From contig BEXV01000952.1 of assembly GCA_003118195.1 (NCBI GenBank), positions 69,910 to 133,909 on the forward strand: a stretch of 64,000 nt of DNA. Direction: 5' to 3'. This document shows positions 12,386 through 24,640 of this stretch, one piece after another. The notes beneath the pieces are model-generated. The model ran no database searches. It saw only the letters and a list, made by a program, of their open reading frames with translations, and was not told the origin of the DNA. Origin of the DNA: Hemicentrotus pulcherrimus. Its lineage: Eukaryota; Echinodermata; Echinoidea; Camarodonta; Strongylocentrotidae. The first letter of the stretch is position 1; each line of letters opens with the position of its first letter. Both the position numbers and the translations under genes were made by a program.

Positions 12386-13399
12386 AGACGCAGTAAACAA
12401 CGACTACATCAACAATTGCATGTTAAAAGCCTCGTGCTTTTTTGGAAAGCTTTCTTCGTCGCAAGAGCAGTGCAGATGCGATCGCAAGCAATAACAACCG
12501 TGACTTGGTGAAGTACAGTTTCATTTCATTATACCTTTAATATCCAATTGTCCATGAACTTAAAGAACAAAAGGTCACTAGGACCGTAAAGTGCATGGTC
12601 CCATGTACATGGTAAAATACACGTAAGCAAATAAAAACGAATTGCAGAAATGAAGAACTAATATAATGAGAGCGAATTGGATGAAATGAATTGTTTTCGT
12701 TTCTTTTGGATGTTAGGTCTCTCAATTATCCTTTCCCAGTAGACTCTAAATATAGCTGCGAAGGGAAAAGCCTGGTAAAGCTGGTAAACAGGTATAACAG
12801 TTTATATGTGGCGAAGATTTTACCACGCTTATATTGTATGGTTTTAGATCAAGCTGTTTGGTGCATATGCATTCATGGTGAAAAATCACTTCTTTTGAGA
12901 CTTAAAGAAGATGAATTTCTGCTGAGCAATTTTGGCAAGTATCGTGGGAATAAAAGGAAAGAGAGAAAGACAAAAAATATGTGTTTTTGGATAAAAGCTC
13001 TCCCTCGTTGTGCCCTGGCATAAACATTATATTATACAACAATCTCCATCTGCAACTCAACTAATGTTCTGCAGGAAACAGCCAATGCCATGTTTTTGTT
13101 TGTTTTCAGTCCCGTCTGAATTAACCAATTACCCAGTATCAGTTATTAATAGCATATGTTTTTGAATATGGTCTAAAACTACACGCAACCATTCAAATTT
13201 CAAAAGCAGGTTCCACGGACGACAAATTTTTACGTGAAATCAATTTTCAAAAGGGAGTAATTGAATTACCGGTTGTTTAAGCAAGTTTATAAATAAGGCA
13301 CTTGCGAGTGAATGCATCAATATCTTACTTGAGTACGAAATATTATATGCCAGAATTATATAACATGAAGAAAAAGAATGTTCAGTCTAAAATAATGGT

Positions 13400-13612
13400 A
13401 ATAAAATGAGCTGTAAAAAACAGACTATTACTTAATGGATCTATAGCTCTTAAGTCGATTCGAAAACTAATAGTCGTTATTTGCCCACTTAAAGACATTT
13501 TCAAGCCCCCCAATTTTTAGGGAAGTTATAAATTAGTATTATATCTTTCAAATGCCGTTACAATTTAACCTTTCATTTTTTGGGACCTGCAAATGGGACA
13601 TGGTACTTTTAA
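13400..13612 (-). mobile_element. MITE-like element, inverted and internally deleted (same family as 59512-60043)
   Basis: Read on the minus strand, this segment starts TTAA, then AAGTACCATGTCCCATTTGC, and follows the left part of the 59512 element (AAAGATAATACTAATTT, GTCTTTAAGTGGG, AATAACGACTATTAGTT, AAGTAATAGTCT). It then jumps to a TTTACAGCTCATTTTA string, which in the 10.4-kb copy lies further along. The central and right parts are therefore deleted or rearranged. Non-coding. Confidence 0.7.
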
Positions 13613-13894
13613 AAAACTCATCACTTGCGATCTAAATTTCGAAGCTTTCGAACCTTTGTTTGAACTCTCTTTCTTTATCTTTCTCAATTATCTTCTATAT
13701 CTCGCCTTCCATCGTGTCAGAAAGCTTTCAACAATCGTGTTACTAAGTGTTTTCTTGCTTTCTCCTTCTATTGGGAGCATAACATGTGGGCTGTGATTGC
13801 GTGTTGTCGCATGGAGATGGCACCTTACATGCGCGGTAGAGAAAAGCATCAGCTGATACAATATCGAAACATTGGGTGTTGCTGTCTTTTTTAC

Positions 13895-13966
13895 CTCTTC
13901 ATAGATGAAACTAAACTGAGCCGAACTTCCGTAAACAGCCGTGGTTGACGGAGATCCGCTTGCCAT
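13895..13966 (-). CDS. Weak candidate first coding exon, product unknown
   Basis: On the minus strand an ATG at 13966 opens 24 codons beginning MASGSPSTTAVYGSSAQ. These end exactly at GAG|GTAAAA, a fair splice-donor match, in phase 0. The residues are Ser/Thr/Ala-rich and resemble a disordered N-terminus. The surrounding 14.0-kb region is more GC-rich than its flanks. No downstream partner exon was recognised, and the start context is not strong (T at -3, G at +4). It could easily be chance. Confidence 0.12.
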
Positions 13967-13999
13967 CGATTAGGTGGTTGTTCACGGGCTCGGTAAGAT

Positions 14000-15130
14000 C
14001 TGGAGCTCGAGCTCATCATGCTTTAGCTAGCGCGACCTAAGGACATTGCACCCCAATCTTAAAGATAAAGATAAGTTCTGTTTTTTGCGATTGGAGAAAC
14101 TATTTGAGAAGGTAGATTAAGATATACGCCTTCTTAAGAATGATTACGCATTTTTTAGGTTTTGGAGTCATCATGTTAGCAAACTGACCTATAATCTGGG
14201 TGAAAAGTGTATTCAGATAAAAGCACGGAACACAAAAATGAGTTTACGGAACTACACAAAATATGTGGAATCGAGATTTGGTCTAAAGTTTTTAACTTTT
14301 TCTTGTTAAATTATAAATATTAACCGATGCATGTCGTCTTAAATCTAGTTTATGTGATGGTTGCAAAATATGATTTTCTTCCTTTTAGGGGAAAATGATT
14401 ATAAATCTCACACACTAGCTTTTTACCTTTACCAGAACCCAAACTTCTCTCTAAAACTATTCGTAAAATGAAATGCGATTGACACGTATTGAATTGATAT
14501 AATCTAGCCATTCGATATGCAAAATCGGGTCATGTGAATTAGCACTGCAACAAATCTCTAACAAGTGGGTAGGTTCAACAGTTCAAAGGTCACATAATAT
14601 CTGGAATTACCATGTGTAAAAATTGCAAGATTTGGAAAGTGTGTTTCTCGTCAATCCCCATGAAATATAAAGAAGTAACAAAAAGAAATTTCGTCTTCGG
14701 ACCGAAAACAATAAGGGGGAGGGGATGAAAAGAAAAAAGATCCCCATCCCTGGAGGAACAGAAACATGAGTAGACCCCACGTAGGGCAGTGTATTTTGTC
14801 AGTCATGGATAGGCAAGGAGATCGCGTCACCATGTAATGTGTTCGCTTCTAGAACCTATATGAGGAAACCCCTCAGAACGAAACAGAGGGCAGCTTTCTG
14901 TTGAGTGCGGCGTGTGCCAGAGATGATTGTGGTATTGTGAGGCGGGGGCTATTTTGAAAGCAAAAAACCGGCCCTGGAAGCGACCAGTGGAGAGACCACA
15001 CCGGCGTCTACCGCTGTGTTTCCACGTCGGAATTGTCGGTGTCCACACTGCGTCACAATTCAAACGATTTTTTTTTTCTTCTTCAGCATTTTCTTTTATT
15101 TTGCTTCCAACGCTATGCCTATGATAACCC
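14000..15130. other. No gene recognised
   Basis: AT-rich to about 14.6 kb, then a moderately GC-rich patch at 14.65-15.06 kb. The frames of 106 codons (14827-15147, minus) and 65 codons (14927-15124, plus) overlap each other and do not resemble known proteins. Confidence 0.45.
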
Positions 15131-15134
15131 TGCT

Positions 15135-15409
15135 GAAAAGAACACACTTATTCACACTCATTCACAGTGTGAAATACACTGTGTTTCACACTGTGAATTA
15201 CAGTGTGCTCCCAAATGTTTAATTGGGGCGTTTTCACATTGTGGTCGATTCGTTTTACACTGTGGTTCACAGTGTGGATAACCGGTAAAGGAAAGAACAC
15301 ACTCATTCACATTCATTCACAATGTGAATCACACTGTGTTCACAGTGTGAACTGTGATTTCTCACTGTGATTCACGCTGTGAATGAGTGTGAACTAGTGT
15401 GTTCTTTCC
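15135..15409. mobile_element. Foldback element built of CACAGTGTGAA-type inverted repeats
   Basis: The right part, 15290-15409, is a hairpin whose ends are GGAAAGAACACACT and its complement, with arms of about 50 bp continuing through TTCACA(C/T)TCATTCACA. A second left arm begins GAAAAGAACACACTTATTC at 15135. Between them are many overlapping TTCACAGTGTGAA-like palindromes. No coding capacity. A shorter relative lies at 52497-52568. This looks like a MITE or foldback transposon that duplicated its own left arm. Confidence 0.7.
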
Positions 15410-16235
15410 AGGAGGGAATTGTCTGCATGGACAGCAAACTCCAAACTAAAACATTAAAGCATACTCTCTAAACCTAAATATCACTGGATTTTACTATTTT
15501 GCTGATTCATTCAGTTCCCTTCAGTTAAGATCAAATTAACATTTTTGTTACATTATTTCCAGAAATGTGAAATGTCATACAGCTAATCAACTGAGTGCTA
15601 TCAGTTATAAAAAGGTTTTTATTTCTGGTTCGCCAGTGATTTCTTAAGATTTCATGAATGTCCCTCTTTTAAAGTTTAAAAAAAAGGTGGTGGGGGTTAA
15701 GGGGGTGGTATTCATATGCACATACCTGCCTCTATAAATATAATCTCCAGCACGTACAAAACTCTCCGTCTTCTTACCTCATGCATGTCAGTGAATTTGG
15801 AGTGTTTTAGCGGGAGATAGGGGGATAGGGTTAATGCATGCAGACACCTGAATGAGGCTAAGTGGTTATCCGATAGAGCCGTGAGTTGCCTTTAACGATG
15901 CCATATTCTGCCCTTCTATCGATGGTCTTTGCCCCGATGATTTCAAGCCCCACTCACGGGTATAGACCTTATCGATCACTTTTATTACCTCATCTTTTGA
16001 AGCTATGATACAGTCTGCCTCAAGAGAAAGTAATGAATTACACATTCAAGTTAACCATCATTTTTTTTTTCGTTACTGAATGATATCATTATCGTAATGG
16101 TGTATAAAGCTTACATTCATTATGATCCGTATCTTGTTTTACGTTAATAGGTCAGAATCAAACTTAAGATTAAAACCAAAACATCTTTATTTTGTAATCT
16201 AATCATCGTGCAATGATGAAATCGCAATTGTTTAT
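15410..16235. other. No gene recognised
   Basis: AT-rich sequence with G-rich strings near 15685-15710 and 15813-15832. No frame of 60 or more codons and no repeat of note. Confidence 0.5.
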
Positions 16236-16670
16236 CTAAGAACTCAATATCTGAAGACATATACATATTCATCAAAATAATAGTTCGTCGGAAAACGTCT
16301 TCTTGCGTGATTACTATTTATGACATCTTAATATCAGTTATTTCTTTAGTAGGCTGAACTAACACCTGTTTTTTCTTCTTCAGTACCACTGTAATGTAAA
16401 GTATGTCTTGATTAATAAAATATATCGAAAAGATCGAAGTCGCTACATGATTCGATTATATTCCCTCTCCCGACTACATAGCACACACATTTCAACTCGG
16501 TGATGTTTCTATTTGTGTCACTTCGTACGAACTCGACCAGAATGCGTTTGCTGTCGAGTGCAGGAAAATTGATTTAGGTCCAGACCACTCTAAAAAAGCC
16601 AATACATTAGTCTCAATTCCAACCAAATACAACATCAATCTAGTATTGATGAAATAAACAATCACTACTC

Positions 16671-16766
16671 ACAACAAAATATGCCCTGGAGAATGACATT
16701 TGAATAACGTAAAACATGACAACAAAATATGCCCTGGAGAATGACATTTGAATAACGTAAAACATG
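16671..16766. repeat. 48-bp exact tandem repeat, two units
   Basis: Units 16671-16718 and 16719-16766 are identical (starting ACAACAAAATATGCCCTGGA). Their identity points to a recent small duplication. The minus-strand frame across it repeats MFYVIQMSFSRAYFVV, which is a consequence of the period being divisible by three and not evidence for a gene. Confidence 0.97.
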
Positions 16767-18644
16767 GATTGCAGTTTTTTTTCCACATGCTCTTGGAGAG
16801 ACCACGTAATATTGAAAGTCAACGAACAGTTCTTGGTTATTCTTGCAATTTACAAAACTCGCCTATTTTGATAGCATACATTTTACTGGTGATGCCAAAC
16901 ATCTAACGTTTCAAGGTACAAAGAAAAATGTACATATTATGTCGTTATTACCTCACGAGAGATTTTTCCTTTAATTTCATATCCGATATTTAAAAAAAAA
17001 AAATCCAAACCTCAAAGTCATTGTTTGATTGACGTGTATCGGGAAAGCTGATGAGTATTATTATCTGAAACAACTATGTGTTTATTATGAGAATACATCC
17101 AACAAGTTGATTTTTAAACGAAATCTATTTCATATAAAATACCAGAATGCCGATGAAAGGCATTTAAACGATGAGTGTAACGCTCATATTAACGTCCCAT
17201 TAATCTTCTTTTAATAACAGGTGAAATGTGTGTTTGTTTGGATTGATAAAAATCTTATGCCTGAACATTTGCCGAAAATAAAATTTAAGAGAAATGAACT
17301 GTCATTGATGAATCAAAAAGGTAAGCTGTACGCCATTTATCATGCGGGCTGCCAGTCATTCTTGATAAATCATTCAATCAATCAATCAATTAATCTAAAC
17401 CACAAATGAGGTATTCTAAAATGAAGATTTCAAAACGTATACGGCATCACTGCGTAACACTTACAAGATGCAACATGCACATGTTGTAACGAAAATGTGG
17501 AAACAAAGAAATATTATCTAACGCTGGAAAATGCCAAGGTCAATACGCAGCTAAGAAAGGGAAGAATGCCTATACTATTTGAACGTGAACGCGGACAACT
17601 TTGTTGGATACGAGAAAAACCATGGCAACAAAATATTTCAATGAAATCGATGAAATAGTCCTATATAGTCTGGACTTTCAGACTCCTTGGTATTTGCAGT
17701 GAGTATCGTATCACTCTCTTAAACATGATGGTCACGTTTGGTCATAGCACCTGGCGAATTTGGTAATGCTCCCGATTTCGTATCACATTACATATTTATG
17801 TGAGTCGTCTATATGTTGTCAGCCTGTCTGATTTGCTGTCTGTTTGGTCTCTCTCTCTCTCTCTCCCCCTCTCTTAGTACTTATTAATTATCAACATGTT
17901 CATCTCTATTTTATATCTGGTTATCTTGACATCATTCTAACCTCACCCCTTCTCCCCCCCCCTCCCTCTCTCTCTCTCTCGGCATCTTCCTCCTTCGCCC
18001 CTCTTACTTTTCTATTCCACTCGGATCTGTTAACCTTATCGGATGTCGCCTTGTTCGTTTGGCGCCTTGCCCGTCGTCCATTTAGTGCCCCACTAACGTA
18101 ATACCATCAATAGGCGGACCTTTATTCAACTACGAATAAAAGGTCTGCACTCCTACACACATATTGAACTTAACGAGGCCAGAGCTGCGTGGAAATGGCA
18201 TGTAAAAGAACGGCTAATGATCGATAAGATATGGCCACCCTCTTGTCGACGATGATGTACTCAATGCATGACTTGAAATAAAAGAAGGAAACGCTTTACA
18301 TCTTAAATTAATTATAGGAACAACAGAAATGACAACAATATTCTAAAAACTGAAGTGTTGCATCACCATTTAAAAATGCATAGGAATGACCACCTTTTCA
18401 CAAGAGGTATAGATTAACACTTGAACATGCTGGATCCAACACTTAAAAGGTTAAATCTCGCACATAGATATAGTATAAACCTTACATTTTAAAAAAAGTT
18501 GTCAATCCTCGGCCCTTTAAATGGTGATTTGGCACTTAGTTTTTAAATTAAACAACTTACAACAACTATTACAACAACCAAGAATACTCTAAATCGACAA
18601 TATTGTTTTAGAAAAACTGTTGCGCATGCCTGTTAAATAGATGA

Positions 18645-18772
18645 AGATATTAGAGACTTTTAGATTTGCGTGGACTAATACGTGTGACGTCCATTAAGGC
18701 GGTGCATTAAAAGGACGTCGATCGTAGCATAAACCTATTGTCTTCGTGCGAATCTAAAAGTCACTAATATCT
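18645..18772. mobile_element. Small foldback element, about 128 bp
   Basis: Inverted ends AGATATTAGAGACTTTTAGA and, on the other strand, AGATATTAGTGACTTTTAGA continue as ATT(T/C)GC. The inner parts also pair partly (GACGTCC against GGACGTC). The size, near-perfect ends and lack of coding capacity fit a MITE. No clear target-site duplication was found. Confidence 0.65.
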
Positions 18773-19165
18773 CAATGATGTACTTCACTATAATGTTATG
18801 ATACTGCGGTGTATCCAGCGTATGACGTGAACCAAACGTACGCCCCCATCCAGTCTGACGCCCCCTCCTCCTGGGTAAACAAATAATACTGCGAGTCTAT
18901 TCTGATAGACCGTCTCCAATCGCTCATCAATTACCGGATACGCTACTATAATAACGTACAAAAGTTATTTTTAATGTGCATGCATATCGATGGACAAACG
19001 TAAATACATAATACCAGCCTTGAACCGTGAGTTCAACACACCCAACAATACAGCGGCCATGTTTAGCCGGATACATTACCCGAGACCCTGAAAACCTAAC
19101 TCCACTTCTAATCATGGTACGGCAGCTTAGCCGGTATGGATTCCGATTGAAAAGAATGTAACGTT

Positions 19166-19711
19166 AAACCAGACTATACAGATTCCTAGTTTTTAGATTG
19201 GTATGACAAATCATCCCCGGTCACACTGACAACACTGACAATGCGACACCAAAACGATAACAAAACAAAAAAAAACGAACATGAGTACCAATGATTGTTA
19301 ATATAAAAAGAAAATATGAGAGGATCGGTCGGTTTTGAATCAGTTTGGCGGTGTGACTGAGGTATCTGGAGCATGAGGGCATGATCGATACTATACAGAT
19401 CCTTGTTCCCAGATTGTTAAAACCGGTCATACCCTGTCACACTGATGACAGGCCGGCATCAGACCGAATATATTATTACAGCTGCAGTATCTCAAATGGC
19501 AGAGAATCGGTCGGTTTGGAATCGGATTGGCGGTGTGACAGAGGTATCTGAGGTATAAACCAGACTATACAACTCACTGGATTTTACATTAGTATGACTG
19601 ATATCCCAATTACACCGGCAAGATCAACACGAGACCGATAACAGACAGAACGTAACATTTTAGTTCCCCAAAATGTCCAAGAATCGGTTTGGGGGTGTAA
19701 CTGAGGTTTGA
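19166..19711. repeat. Three-unit diverged tandem array
   Basis: Three units begin at about 19166, 19383 and 19557, each with an ACTATACA-type start. They run through a GGTCACACTGA- or CAATTACACCGG-type string and end in AATCGGT(CGGTT) ... GGCGGTGTGAC(T/A)GAGGTATCTG. Spacing is 217 and then 174 bp. Within each unit the CACACTG string near the start and the GGTGTGAC string near the end are inverted, so each unit could fold. No shared open frame. This is probably an array of a short foldback repeat. Confidence 0.7.
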
Positions 19712-20737
19712 TTACACGCACAAGACAGCTACTTCCTCGTTCCTTACTTCTTGTTCCGATTCTAATTTAATTATAGAAAATGTCGACTCATAACAATATT
19801 TTAAACATCAACATGTTCAAATTTGATCAAATATAAGGTCCTTCCCAATTCGGAAATAAATATCAATTCGGGAAGAGAGCATTAATCTCAGCTACATCTC
19901 ACTGTTTTCGCACATTCTGCATCAGCAAGACCATTCATGAATATTTGAATTAATGACGCTTCAACGTGCTGACGATGTGACGATTTAAGAGAAATTAAAT
20001 GTGAACACTTACCATGCAAGTTCTGATATTGTCATTAAAAGGGACCTCTCTTGGTGGTATTTCTGTAAAATATTGAGAACAAATGAATAAATCGTTAACG
20101 TCCGTCGTTTGAAGAAAAACAAAAAACTTATTGCAAAATGTGAAAATGTTAGAGAAGTACATTCTGAAAAGTACACCATAATGTTCTGTAAAATATAATA
20201 GAAAAAAAATCACATGTCTCTCCTGCATTCTTTTTAAAGAACTGATGTGAACATTTTAAAAGGGATCTGATATCTTGAAACTAAGAAACAACTTCAATTT
20301 TCTTGAAGAGTATTTTCTCTGACTAATACTTGTATTTTGCTGCAGCGGATTTGTCCGAGCAAATTTTCACTAATTTACCTGTAATCTGAAATGAATATTG
20401 TACATAATTGGTTTGTGGGTAAACCATTTCCTTTCCATTCTCATTTATTTTTAAAGCCCTCAACCTAAGAATTCATCGCTACATGGTCACTAAATACCAT
20501 ATTTTTGTTTATTACACCAGTATATTTCTACTGTATTAGCTTATGGATATGTTGATTACGCATAGCGATTACTGTCTTTTCGTGTTCTTTGCCCAATTGT
20601 AGTGGTCTTTCGTTTTCCTGCATTACATGTAGTTTTAGGTAAATATTTATCACATTAATGTGAGGAAATCCTTAAAGTGAGCGCTTTGGGGGACTGGCAG
20701 AATTCGGATACCAACGTTAAACAAGAAGCTATTATCA

Positions 20738-20822
20738 TAATCACCATCATCATCATCATCATCACCATTACCATCATCATCACCATCATCACCACTATCA
20801 TCATCATCATCATCATCATCAG
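20738..20822. repeat. (ATC)n microsatellite
   Basis: An imperfect CAT/ATC trinucleotide run with occasional ACC units. On the minus strand it translates to a poly-Met/Val/Ile stretch, which is an artefact. Confidence 0.95.
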
Positions 20823-21978
20823 TATCATCAGCATCTTCAATTATATAGCTTGATGTTGGTTGGGTATAAACAAACCACGTTTTAAACCTTAATGTTGTTT
20901 GTAGCTATCGCCACCACACTATCAATCATACACTTCATTCTGTCAAGATACATTACGTCATAGAGCATTCCAAAATGTCGACAGTCTTGTGTATTTAGGA
21001 GAAGTGATTTACAAGTAGCTTTACCGTGTTCGTATATCATCCTCAAGTATGTTTTCAGATACGGCACAAATGCTACCTAGTCGGTATCGAGCATTTGTGT
21101 TAGCTGCCTAAGGTGTTAGTCAGAGTATGGTAGGTAGTTTAAATCTATCAAAAATAATCGATATTTTAGTGCAGATATAATCATAAAAAAGATGTAGAAA
21201 TAACAACAACGCTAGCAACAACATCGGCCATTAACTATTGAAAGAAATTTTTGAAAAATAAAGTAATCTTCATTTTAATGAAGGACTTTCCTATATAAAA
21301 TACTTTGTATTTAATCATTCAAAATATCATTTTTTTTTTCGCTACCAATTATTCCAAGTAAGATCGAAAAACGCATTTCTGCATTAAGTACAATCATGTC
21401 ATGAACTCTGACGCTCGGCAGATTTTTAGAAATGAGGTTTCAAATGTCATATCAGACGACTTCAGACGTGCGTGATTGTTGAAAGTGTATCAACGATTCC
21501 TATCTATAAGACAGGAACAAGAACTCCAAGCAAAACCTTTAAATTAGAGGAGTTTATCCTCGCTTGGGATGACATTAGAAGTGATTTGACAAGCTTAAAT
21601 CAGGGCAGACGACACCCAGTGGATGTTAATAATGAATTATTATCAGATCGTGTGCGGCAATGGGGTATGAAGCTTTTCACACTCCGGTGCTAATTCATTT
21701 CGGAGAGGCAGACACTTCGGATTGGCTGCCGCTATAAATCAGCAGCGCCAAGGGTTGCCCGTCTCTTTCACATGGACCATAGCCAGGCAGGATGGTGATG
21801 CCCTGGAGGCATCTCACCGATGCTACCTGCTTGGTTGGCCTTCGAGAAACCTCAAGACTCCTTTTTATCGTCAGGTAATACAGCCTGCGGCGCGATGAAC
21901 GGGGAGGGAAATTATCCCAGGGGTGTCGCAATTGGAAATCCAAACCCGCCAAAAAGAGAATCCTTTTTTTTTTTTCAG

Positions 21979-22050
21979 GACGAAATGTTAATCAGCGGTG
22001 GTGACATTTCAAAGCACATCCAAGCTAGATGTGGAATTACTTTTAAACAG
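21979..22050 (+). CDS. Weak candidate internal exon, product unknown
   Basis: A long T tract ending in CAG is followed by 72 bp that are open in frame (DEMLISGGDISKHIQARCGI and four more residues). They end at AAACAG|GTTTTC, a possible but weak donor. The frame stays open for about 30 codons past the donor. The residues match no family I recognise, and no partner exon was seen. Given how often a T tract plus AG occurs in AT-rich DNA, this may be chance. It recurs at 29853-29924. Confidence 0.1.
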
Positions 22051-22159
22051 GTTTTCATCAATAGCGGAAGTAGAATACCGGTAATAGAATTCTTTCCATT
22101 CGCAATCGAGCCAAATTATTCAGAAGCAGTAACGGCAATGTCTACATTTTGAAACGGAA

Positions 22160-24090
22160 CTTTGCTACATGTTAAATACTTTTTACATCCATTTGAACGA
22201 GTATTATGGTACAAATATAACATATTAAAGTACTTTTTCTAAATATATCATGATTATCAACGAATGTTTTAACAAGTATCATGAATTATCTTTTTTTTTT
22301 CTAAAGCCCCACTGTCCTACTTGTAGCTACTTTCTCCCTCTTTTCTTCCATGAACCTCGCTGTGTGGACTCATCCCTTCTGGCCCAGTAGTATTGACGGT
22401 CTTTAAAATCATAAAATGTAGGAAATTTAATTTGCGCGTTGTAACGAAGATAACCCAAATCAAGATGCATACACCGATTTAATCAATCTTTGGCAAAAAG
22501 AAAGAAAGAAATACAAAAAGGAAGTATTCATTTGAAGTAATTAAAGATGTTACTAGGCACCTAACAAAGATTTGTACATTAAATTTGATTAAATTACGAA
22601 TATTGTCTATTCAGGAAACTTCCAAGTCTTGCTCACGTCTCTTAAATTAAAAATAATGCTACTTTTCACAATCCTATGTTACAAGAGAATAAGGTCCGGA
22701 AAGAATGAGAAATGCGTACTTTGAAAATATAAAATTGGATTCTATTCCGATTCTAAATCTTTGAAACCATGTATATCAGAGCGTCTCATCGACAGTCAGG
22801 AAAAGGGGACGAAGAATAAGATTTTTTTTTTTTTTTGCCGAGAGATATTTCGCTCCCAATTATTAATCGCATCGATCAGTTGGGCATCGGAGGTTGCCAA
22901 GTAATTCGAACTTTTATTTATTTGGTATTGATTTTATGATCCCTGACATTTTGGGTAATGGAACATTTCATGCCATTGGAAAGAGGAAGTACTGACATAT
23001 TGGATATACACAGACAGAAGATCACCGAGTTCACTCTAACACAGAATTAAGGGAAAGGCAAAAGGTTGAATTAAATGAATTACTTCTTCTTTTCATTTCC
23101 CCGTGATTCTTATTTTGTAGAAAAAAATAATAACGAGAAGAGATAACTGTAAAGGAATGAATACTGCAAATTGTACAAAACAAGGTAAATACATTATACA
23201 AATAGTACTAATAAATATAAAATTATCTCACAAAGGGAATAAATACAATATATCTTGCTCTTCAGACTATACGTACAGATAACTTTTTCTTCAGTATCCA
23301 CCTGTTCGGTATTTTGGTTCAGATAACGTACATCATCATCATCGTCCCCCAAAACACGTTAAATTTACAGCAAAATCAGACGTCCAACCATACATATTTC
23401 CAGGGTGGATACCTTAACTACAACAGACCATGAAGTGATTTTGATACCGCCACTGGATTATGAATCTTATCGCCGAGCCGATCATAATCTGTAACAATTA
23501 TTATTGTTGCAATATCCTTAGGTATATTCTTGCAAGGATACTGACATACCAGGGCATGGTCTTCCCAAGGCTCTTGTTAAACATTTTTAGTCTTGATATT
23601 ACTTCAGAACATCTAGTGTATCCTATTCAATACAATGTAACATGAATCCTTCCCAACAGACGGCGTGCCAAAAGAACATTCGATACTTTCTCTGACAATA
23701 TATAGCTCCTACCGTCGGCAGACGACCCGTGTTCTAAGCCCGGCTGTTTCAACCACGCTTGACTCGTGCTACAATTTGCATACCCCTGTCTTCTGGTGAA
23801 AACAACTTGATTATAGCCCCAGTCTACGCTCCTTCACCACTTCCAAGAGATAAGATGCCGAGGAACCTTTTTCCCCATCTCGTTTTTCATCTCCGGTAGA
23901 CGAAAGGGGGCACCGAGTTGAGTGTGTATGGCGTGAAGCTCTTGAAAAATAATTTGTTTGTACTGCTCCTCATGTGTTACCCCCAAATGTAACTCTATGC
24001 GTAATTTCTAATATCTAGATTGGATTGCGCTCGTGATGGGTTTCCGCCGCTGTTAGGCCTATGCTAAACTCCCCTCTATAAAGAAGGAGA
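22160..24090. other. No gene recognised
   Basis: AT-rich sequence with T runs at 22285 and 22822 and a somewhat GC-richer stretch at 23.66-24.06 kb. Frames here do not exceed about 61 codons. Repeated at 30034-31964. Confidence 0.5.
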
Positions 24091-24108
24091 AGAGAGAGCG
24101 AGAGAGAG

Positions 24109-24109
24109 N
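24109..24109. other. Single-N junction between the two copies
   Basis: One undetermined base lies between the end of copy 1, in a GA microsatellite, and the first base of copy 2. A minimal N placed exactly at a duplication boundary is typical of a scaffold join between contigs whose ends overlap. Confidence 0.95.
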
Positions 24110-24544
24110 CTAAGAACTCAATATCTGAAGACATATACATATTCATCAAAATAATAGTTCGTCGGAAAACGTCTTCTTGCGTGATTACTATTTATGACAT
24201 CTTAATATCAGTTATTTCTTTAGTAGGCTGAACTAACACCTGTTTTTTCTTCTTCAGTACCACTGTAATGTAAAGTATGTCTTGATTAATAAAATATATC
24301 GAAAAGATCGAAGTCGCTACATGATTCGATTATATTCCCTCTCCCGACTACATAGCACACACATTTCAACTCGGTGATGTTTCTATTTGTGTCACTTCGT
24401 ACGAACTCGACCAGAATGCGTTTGCTGTCGAGTGCAGGAAAATTGATTTAGGTCCAGACCACTCTAAAAAAGCCAATACATTAGTCTCAATTCCAACCAA
24501 ATACAACATCAATCTAGTATTGATGAAATAAACAATCACTACTC

Positions 24545-24640
24545 ACAACAAAATATGCCCTGGAGAATGACATTTGAATAACGTAAAACATGACAACAAA
24601 ATATGCCCTGGAGAATGACATTTGAATAACGTAAAACATG
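24545..24640. repeat. 48-bp exact tandem repeat, second copy
   Basis: The same pair of units as at 16671-16766, carried along in the large duplication. Confidence 0.97.

Larger units (their letters stand above)
16236..24108 (+). repeat. 7,873-bp direct duplication, copy 1
   Basis: It begins CTAAGAACTCAATATCTGAA and ends inside a (GA)n microsatellite directly before the single N at 24109. Every landmark recurs exactly 7,874 bp downstream, so the copies have no length differences, and homopolymer lengths match where checked. I found two substitutions: C at 18566 versus A at 26440, and C at 18855 versus T at 26729. This level of identity with an N at the junction fits two overlapping contigs that were not merged. 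A very recent tandem duplication is the alternative. Confidence 0.97.

Noticed and set aside
12106..12494. Frames crossing the N block
   Set aside because: Most of their residues are undetermined, and the rest lie in a repeat end and a poly-G run.
16671..16766. Possible CRISPR-like repeat because of two identical units
   Set aside because: The two units are directly adjacent with no spacer, and the genome is clearly eukaryotic.
20655..20840. Methionine-rich minus-strand frame
   Set aside because: It is the translation of an (ATC)n microsatellite.
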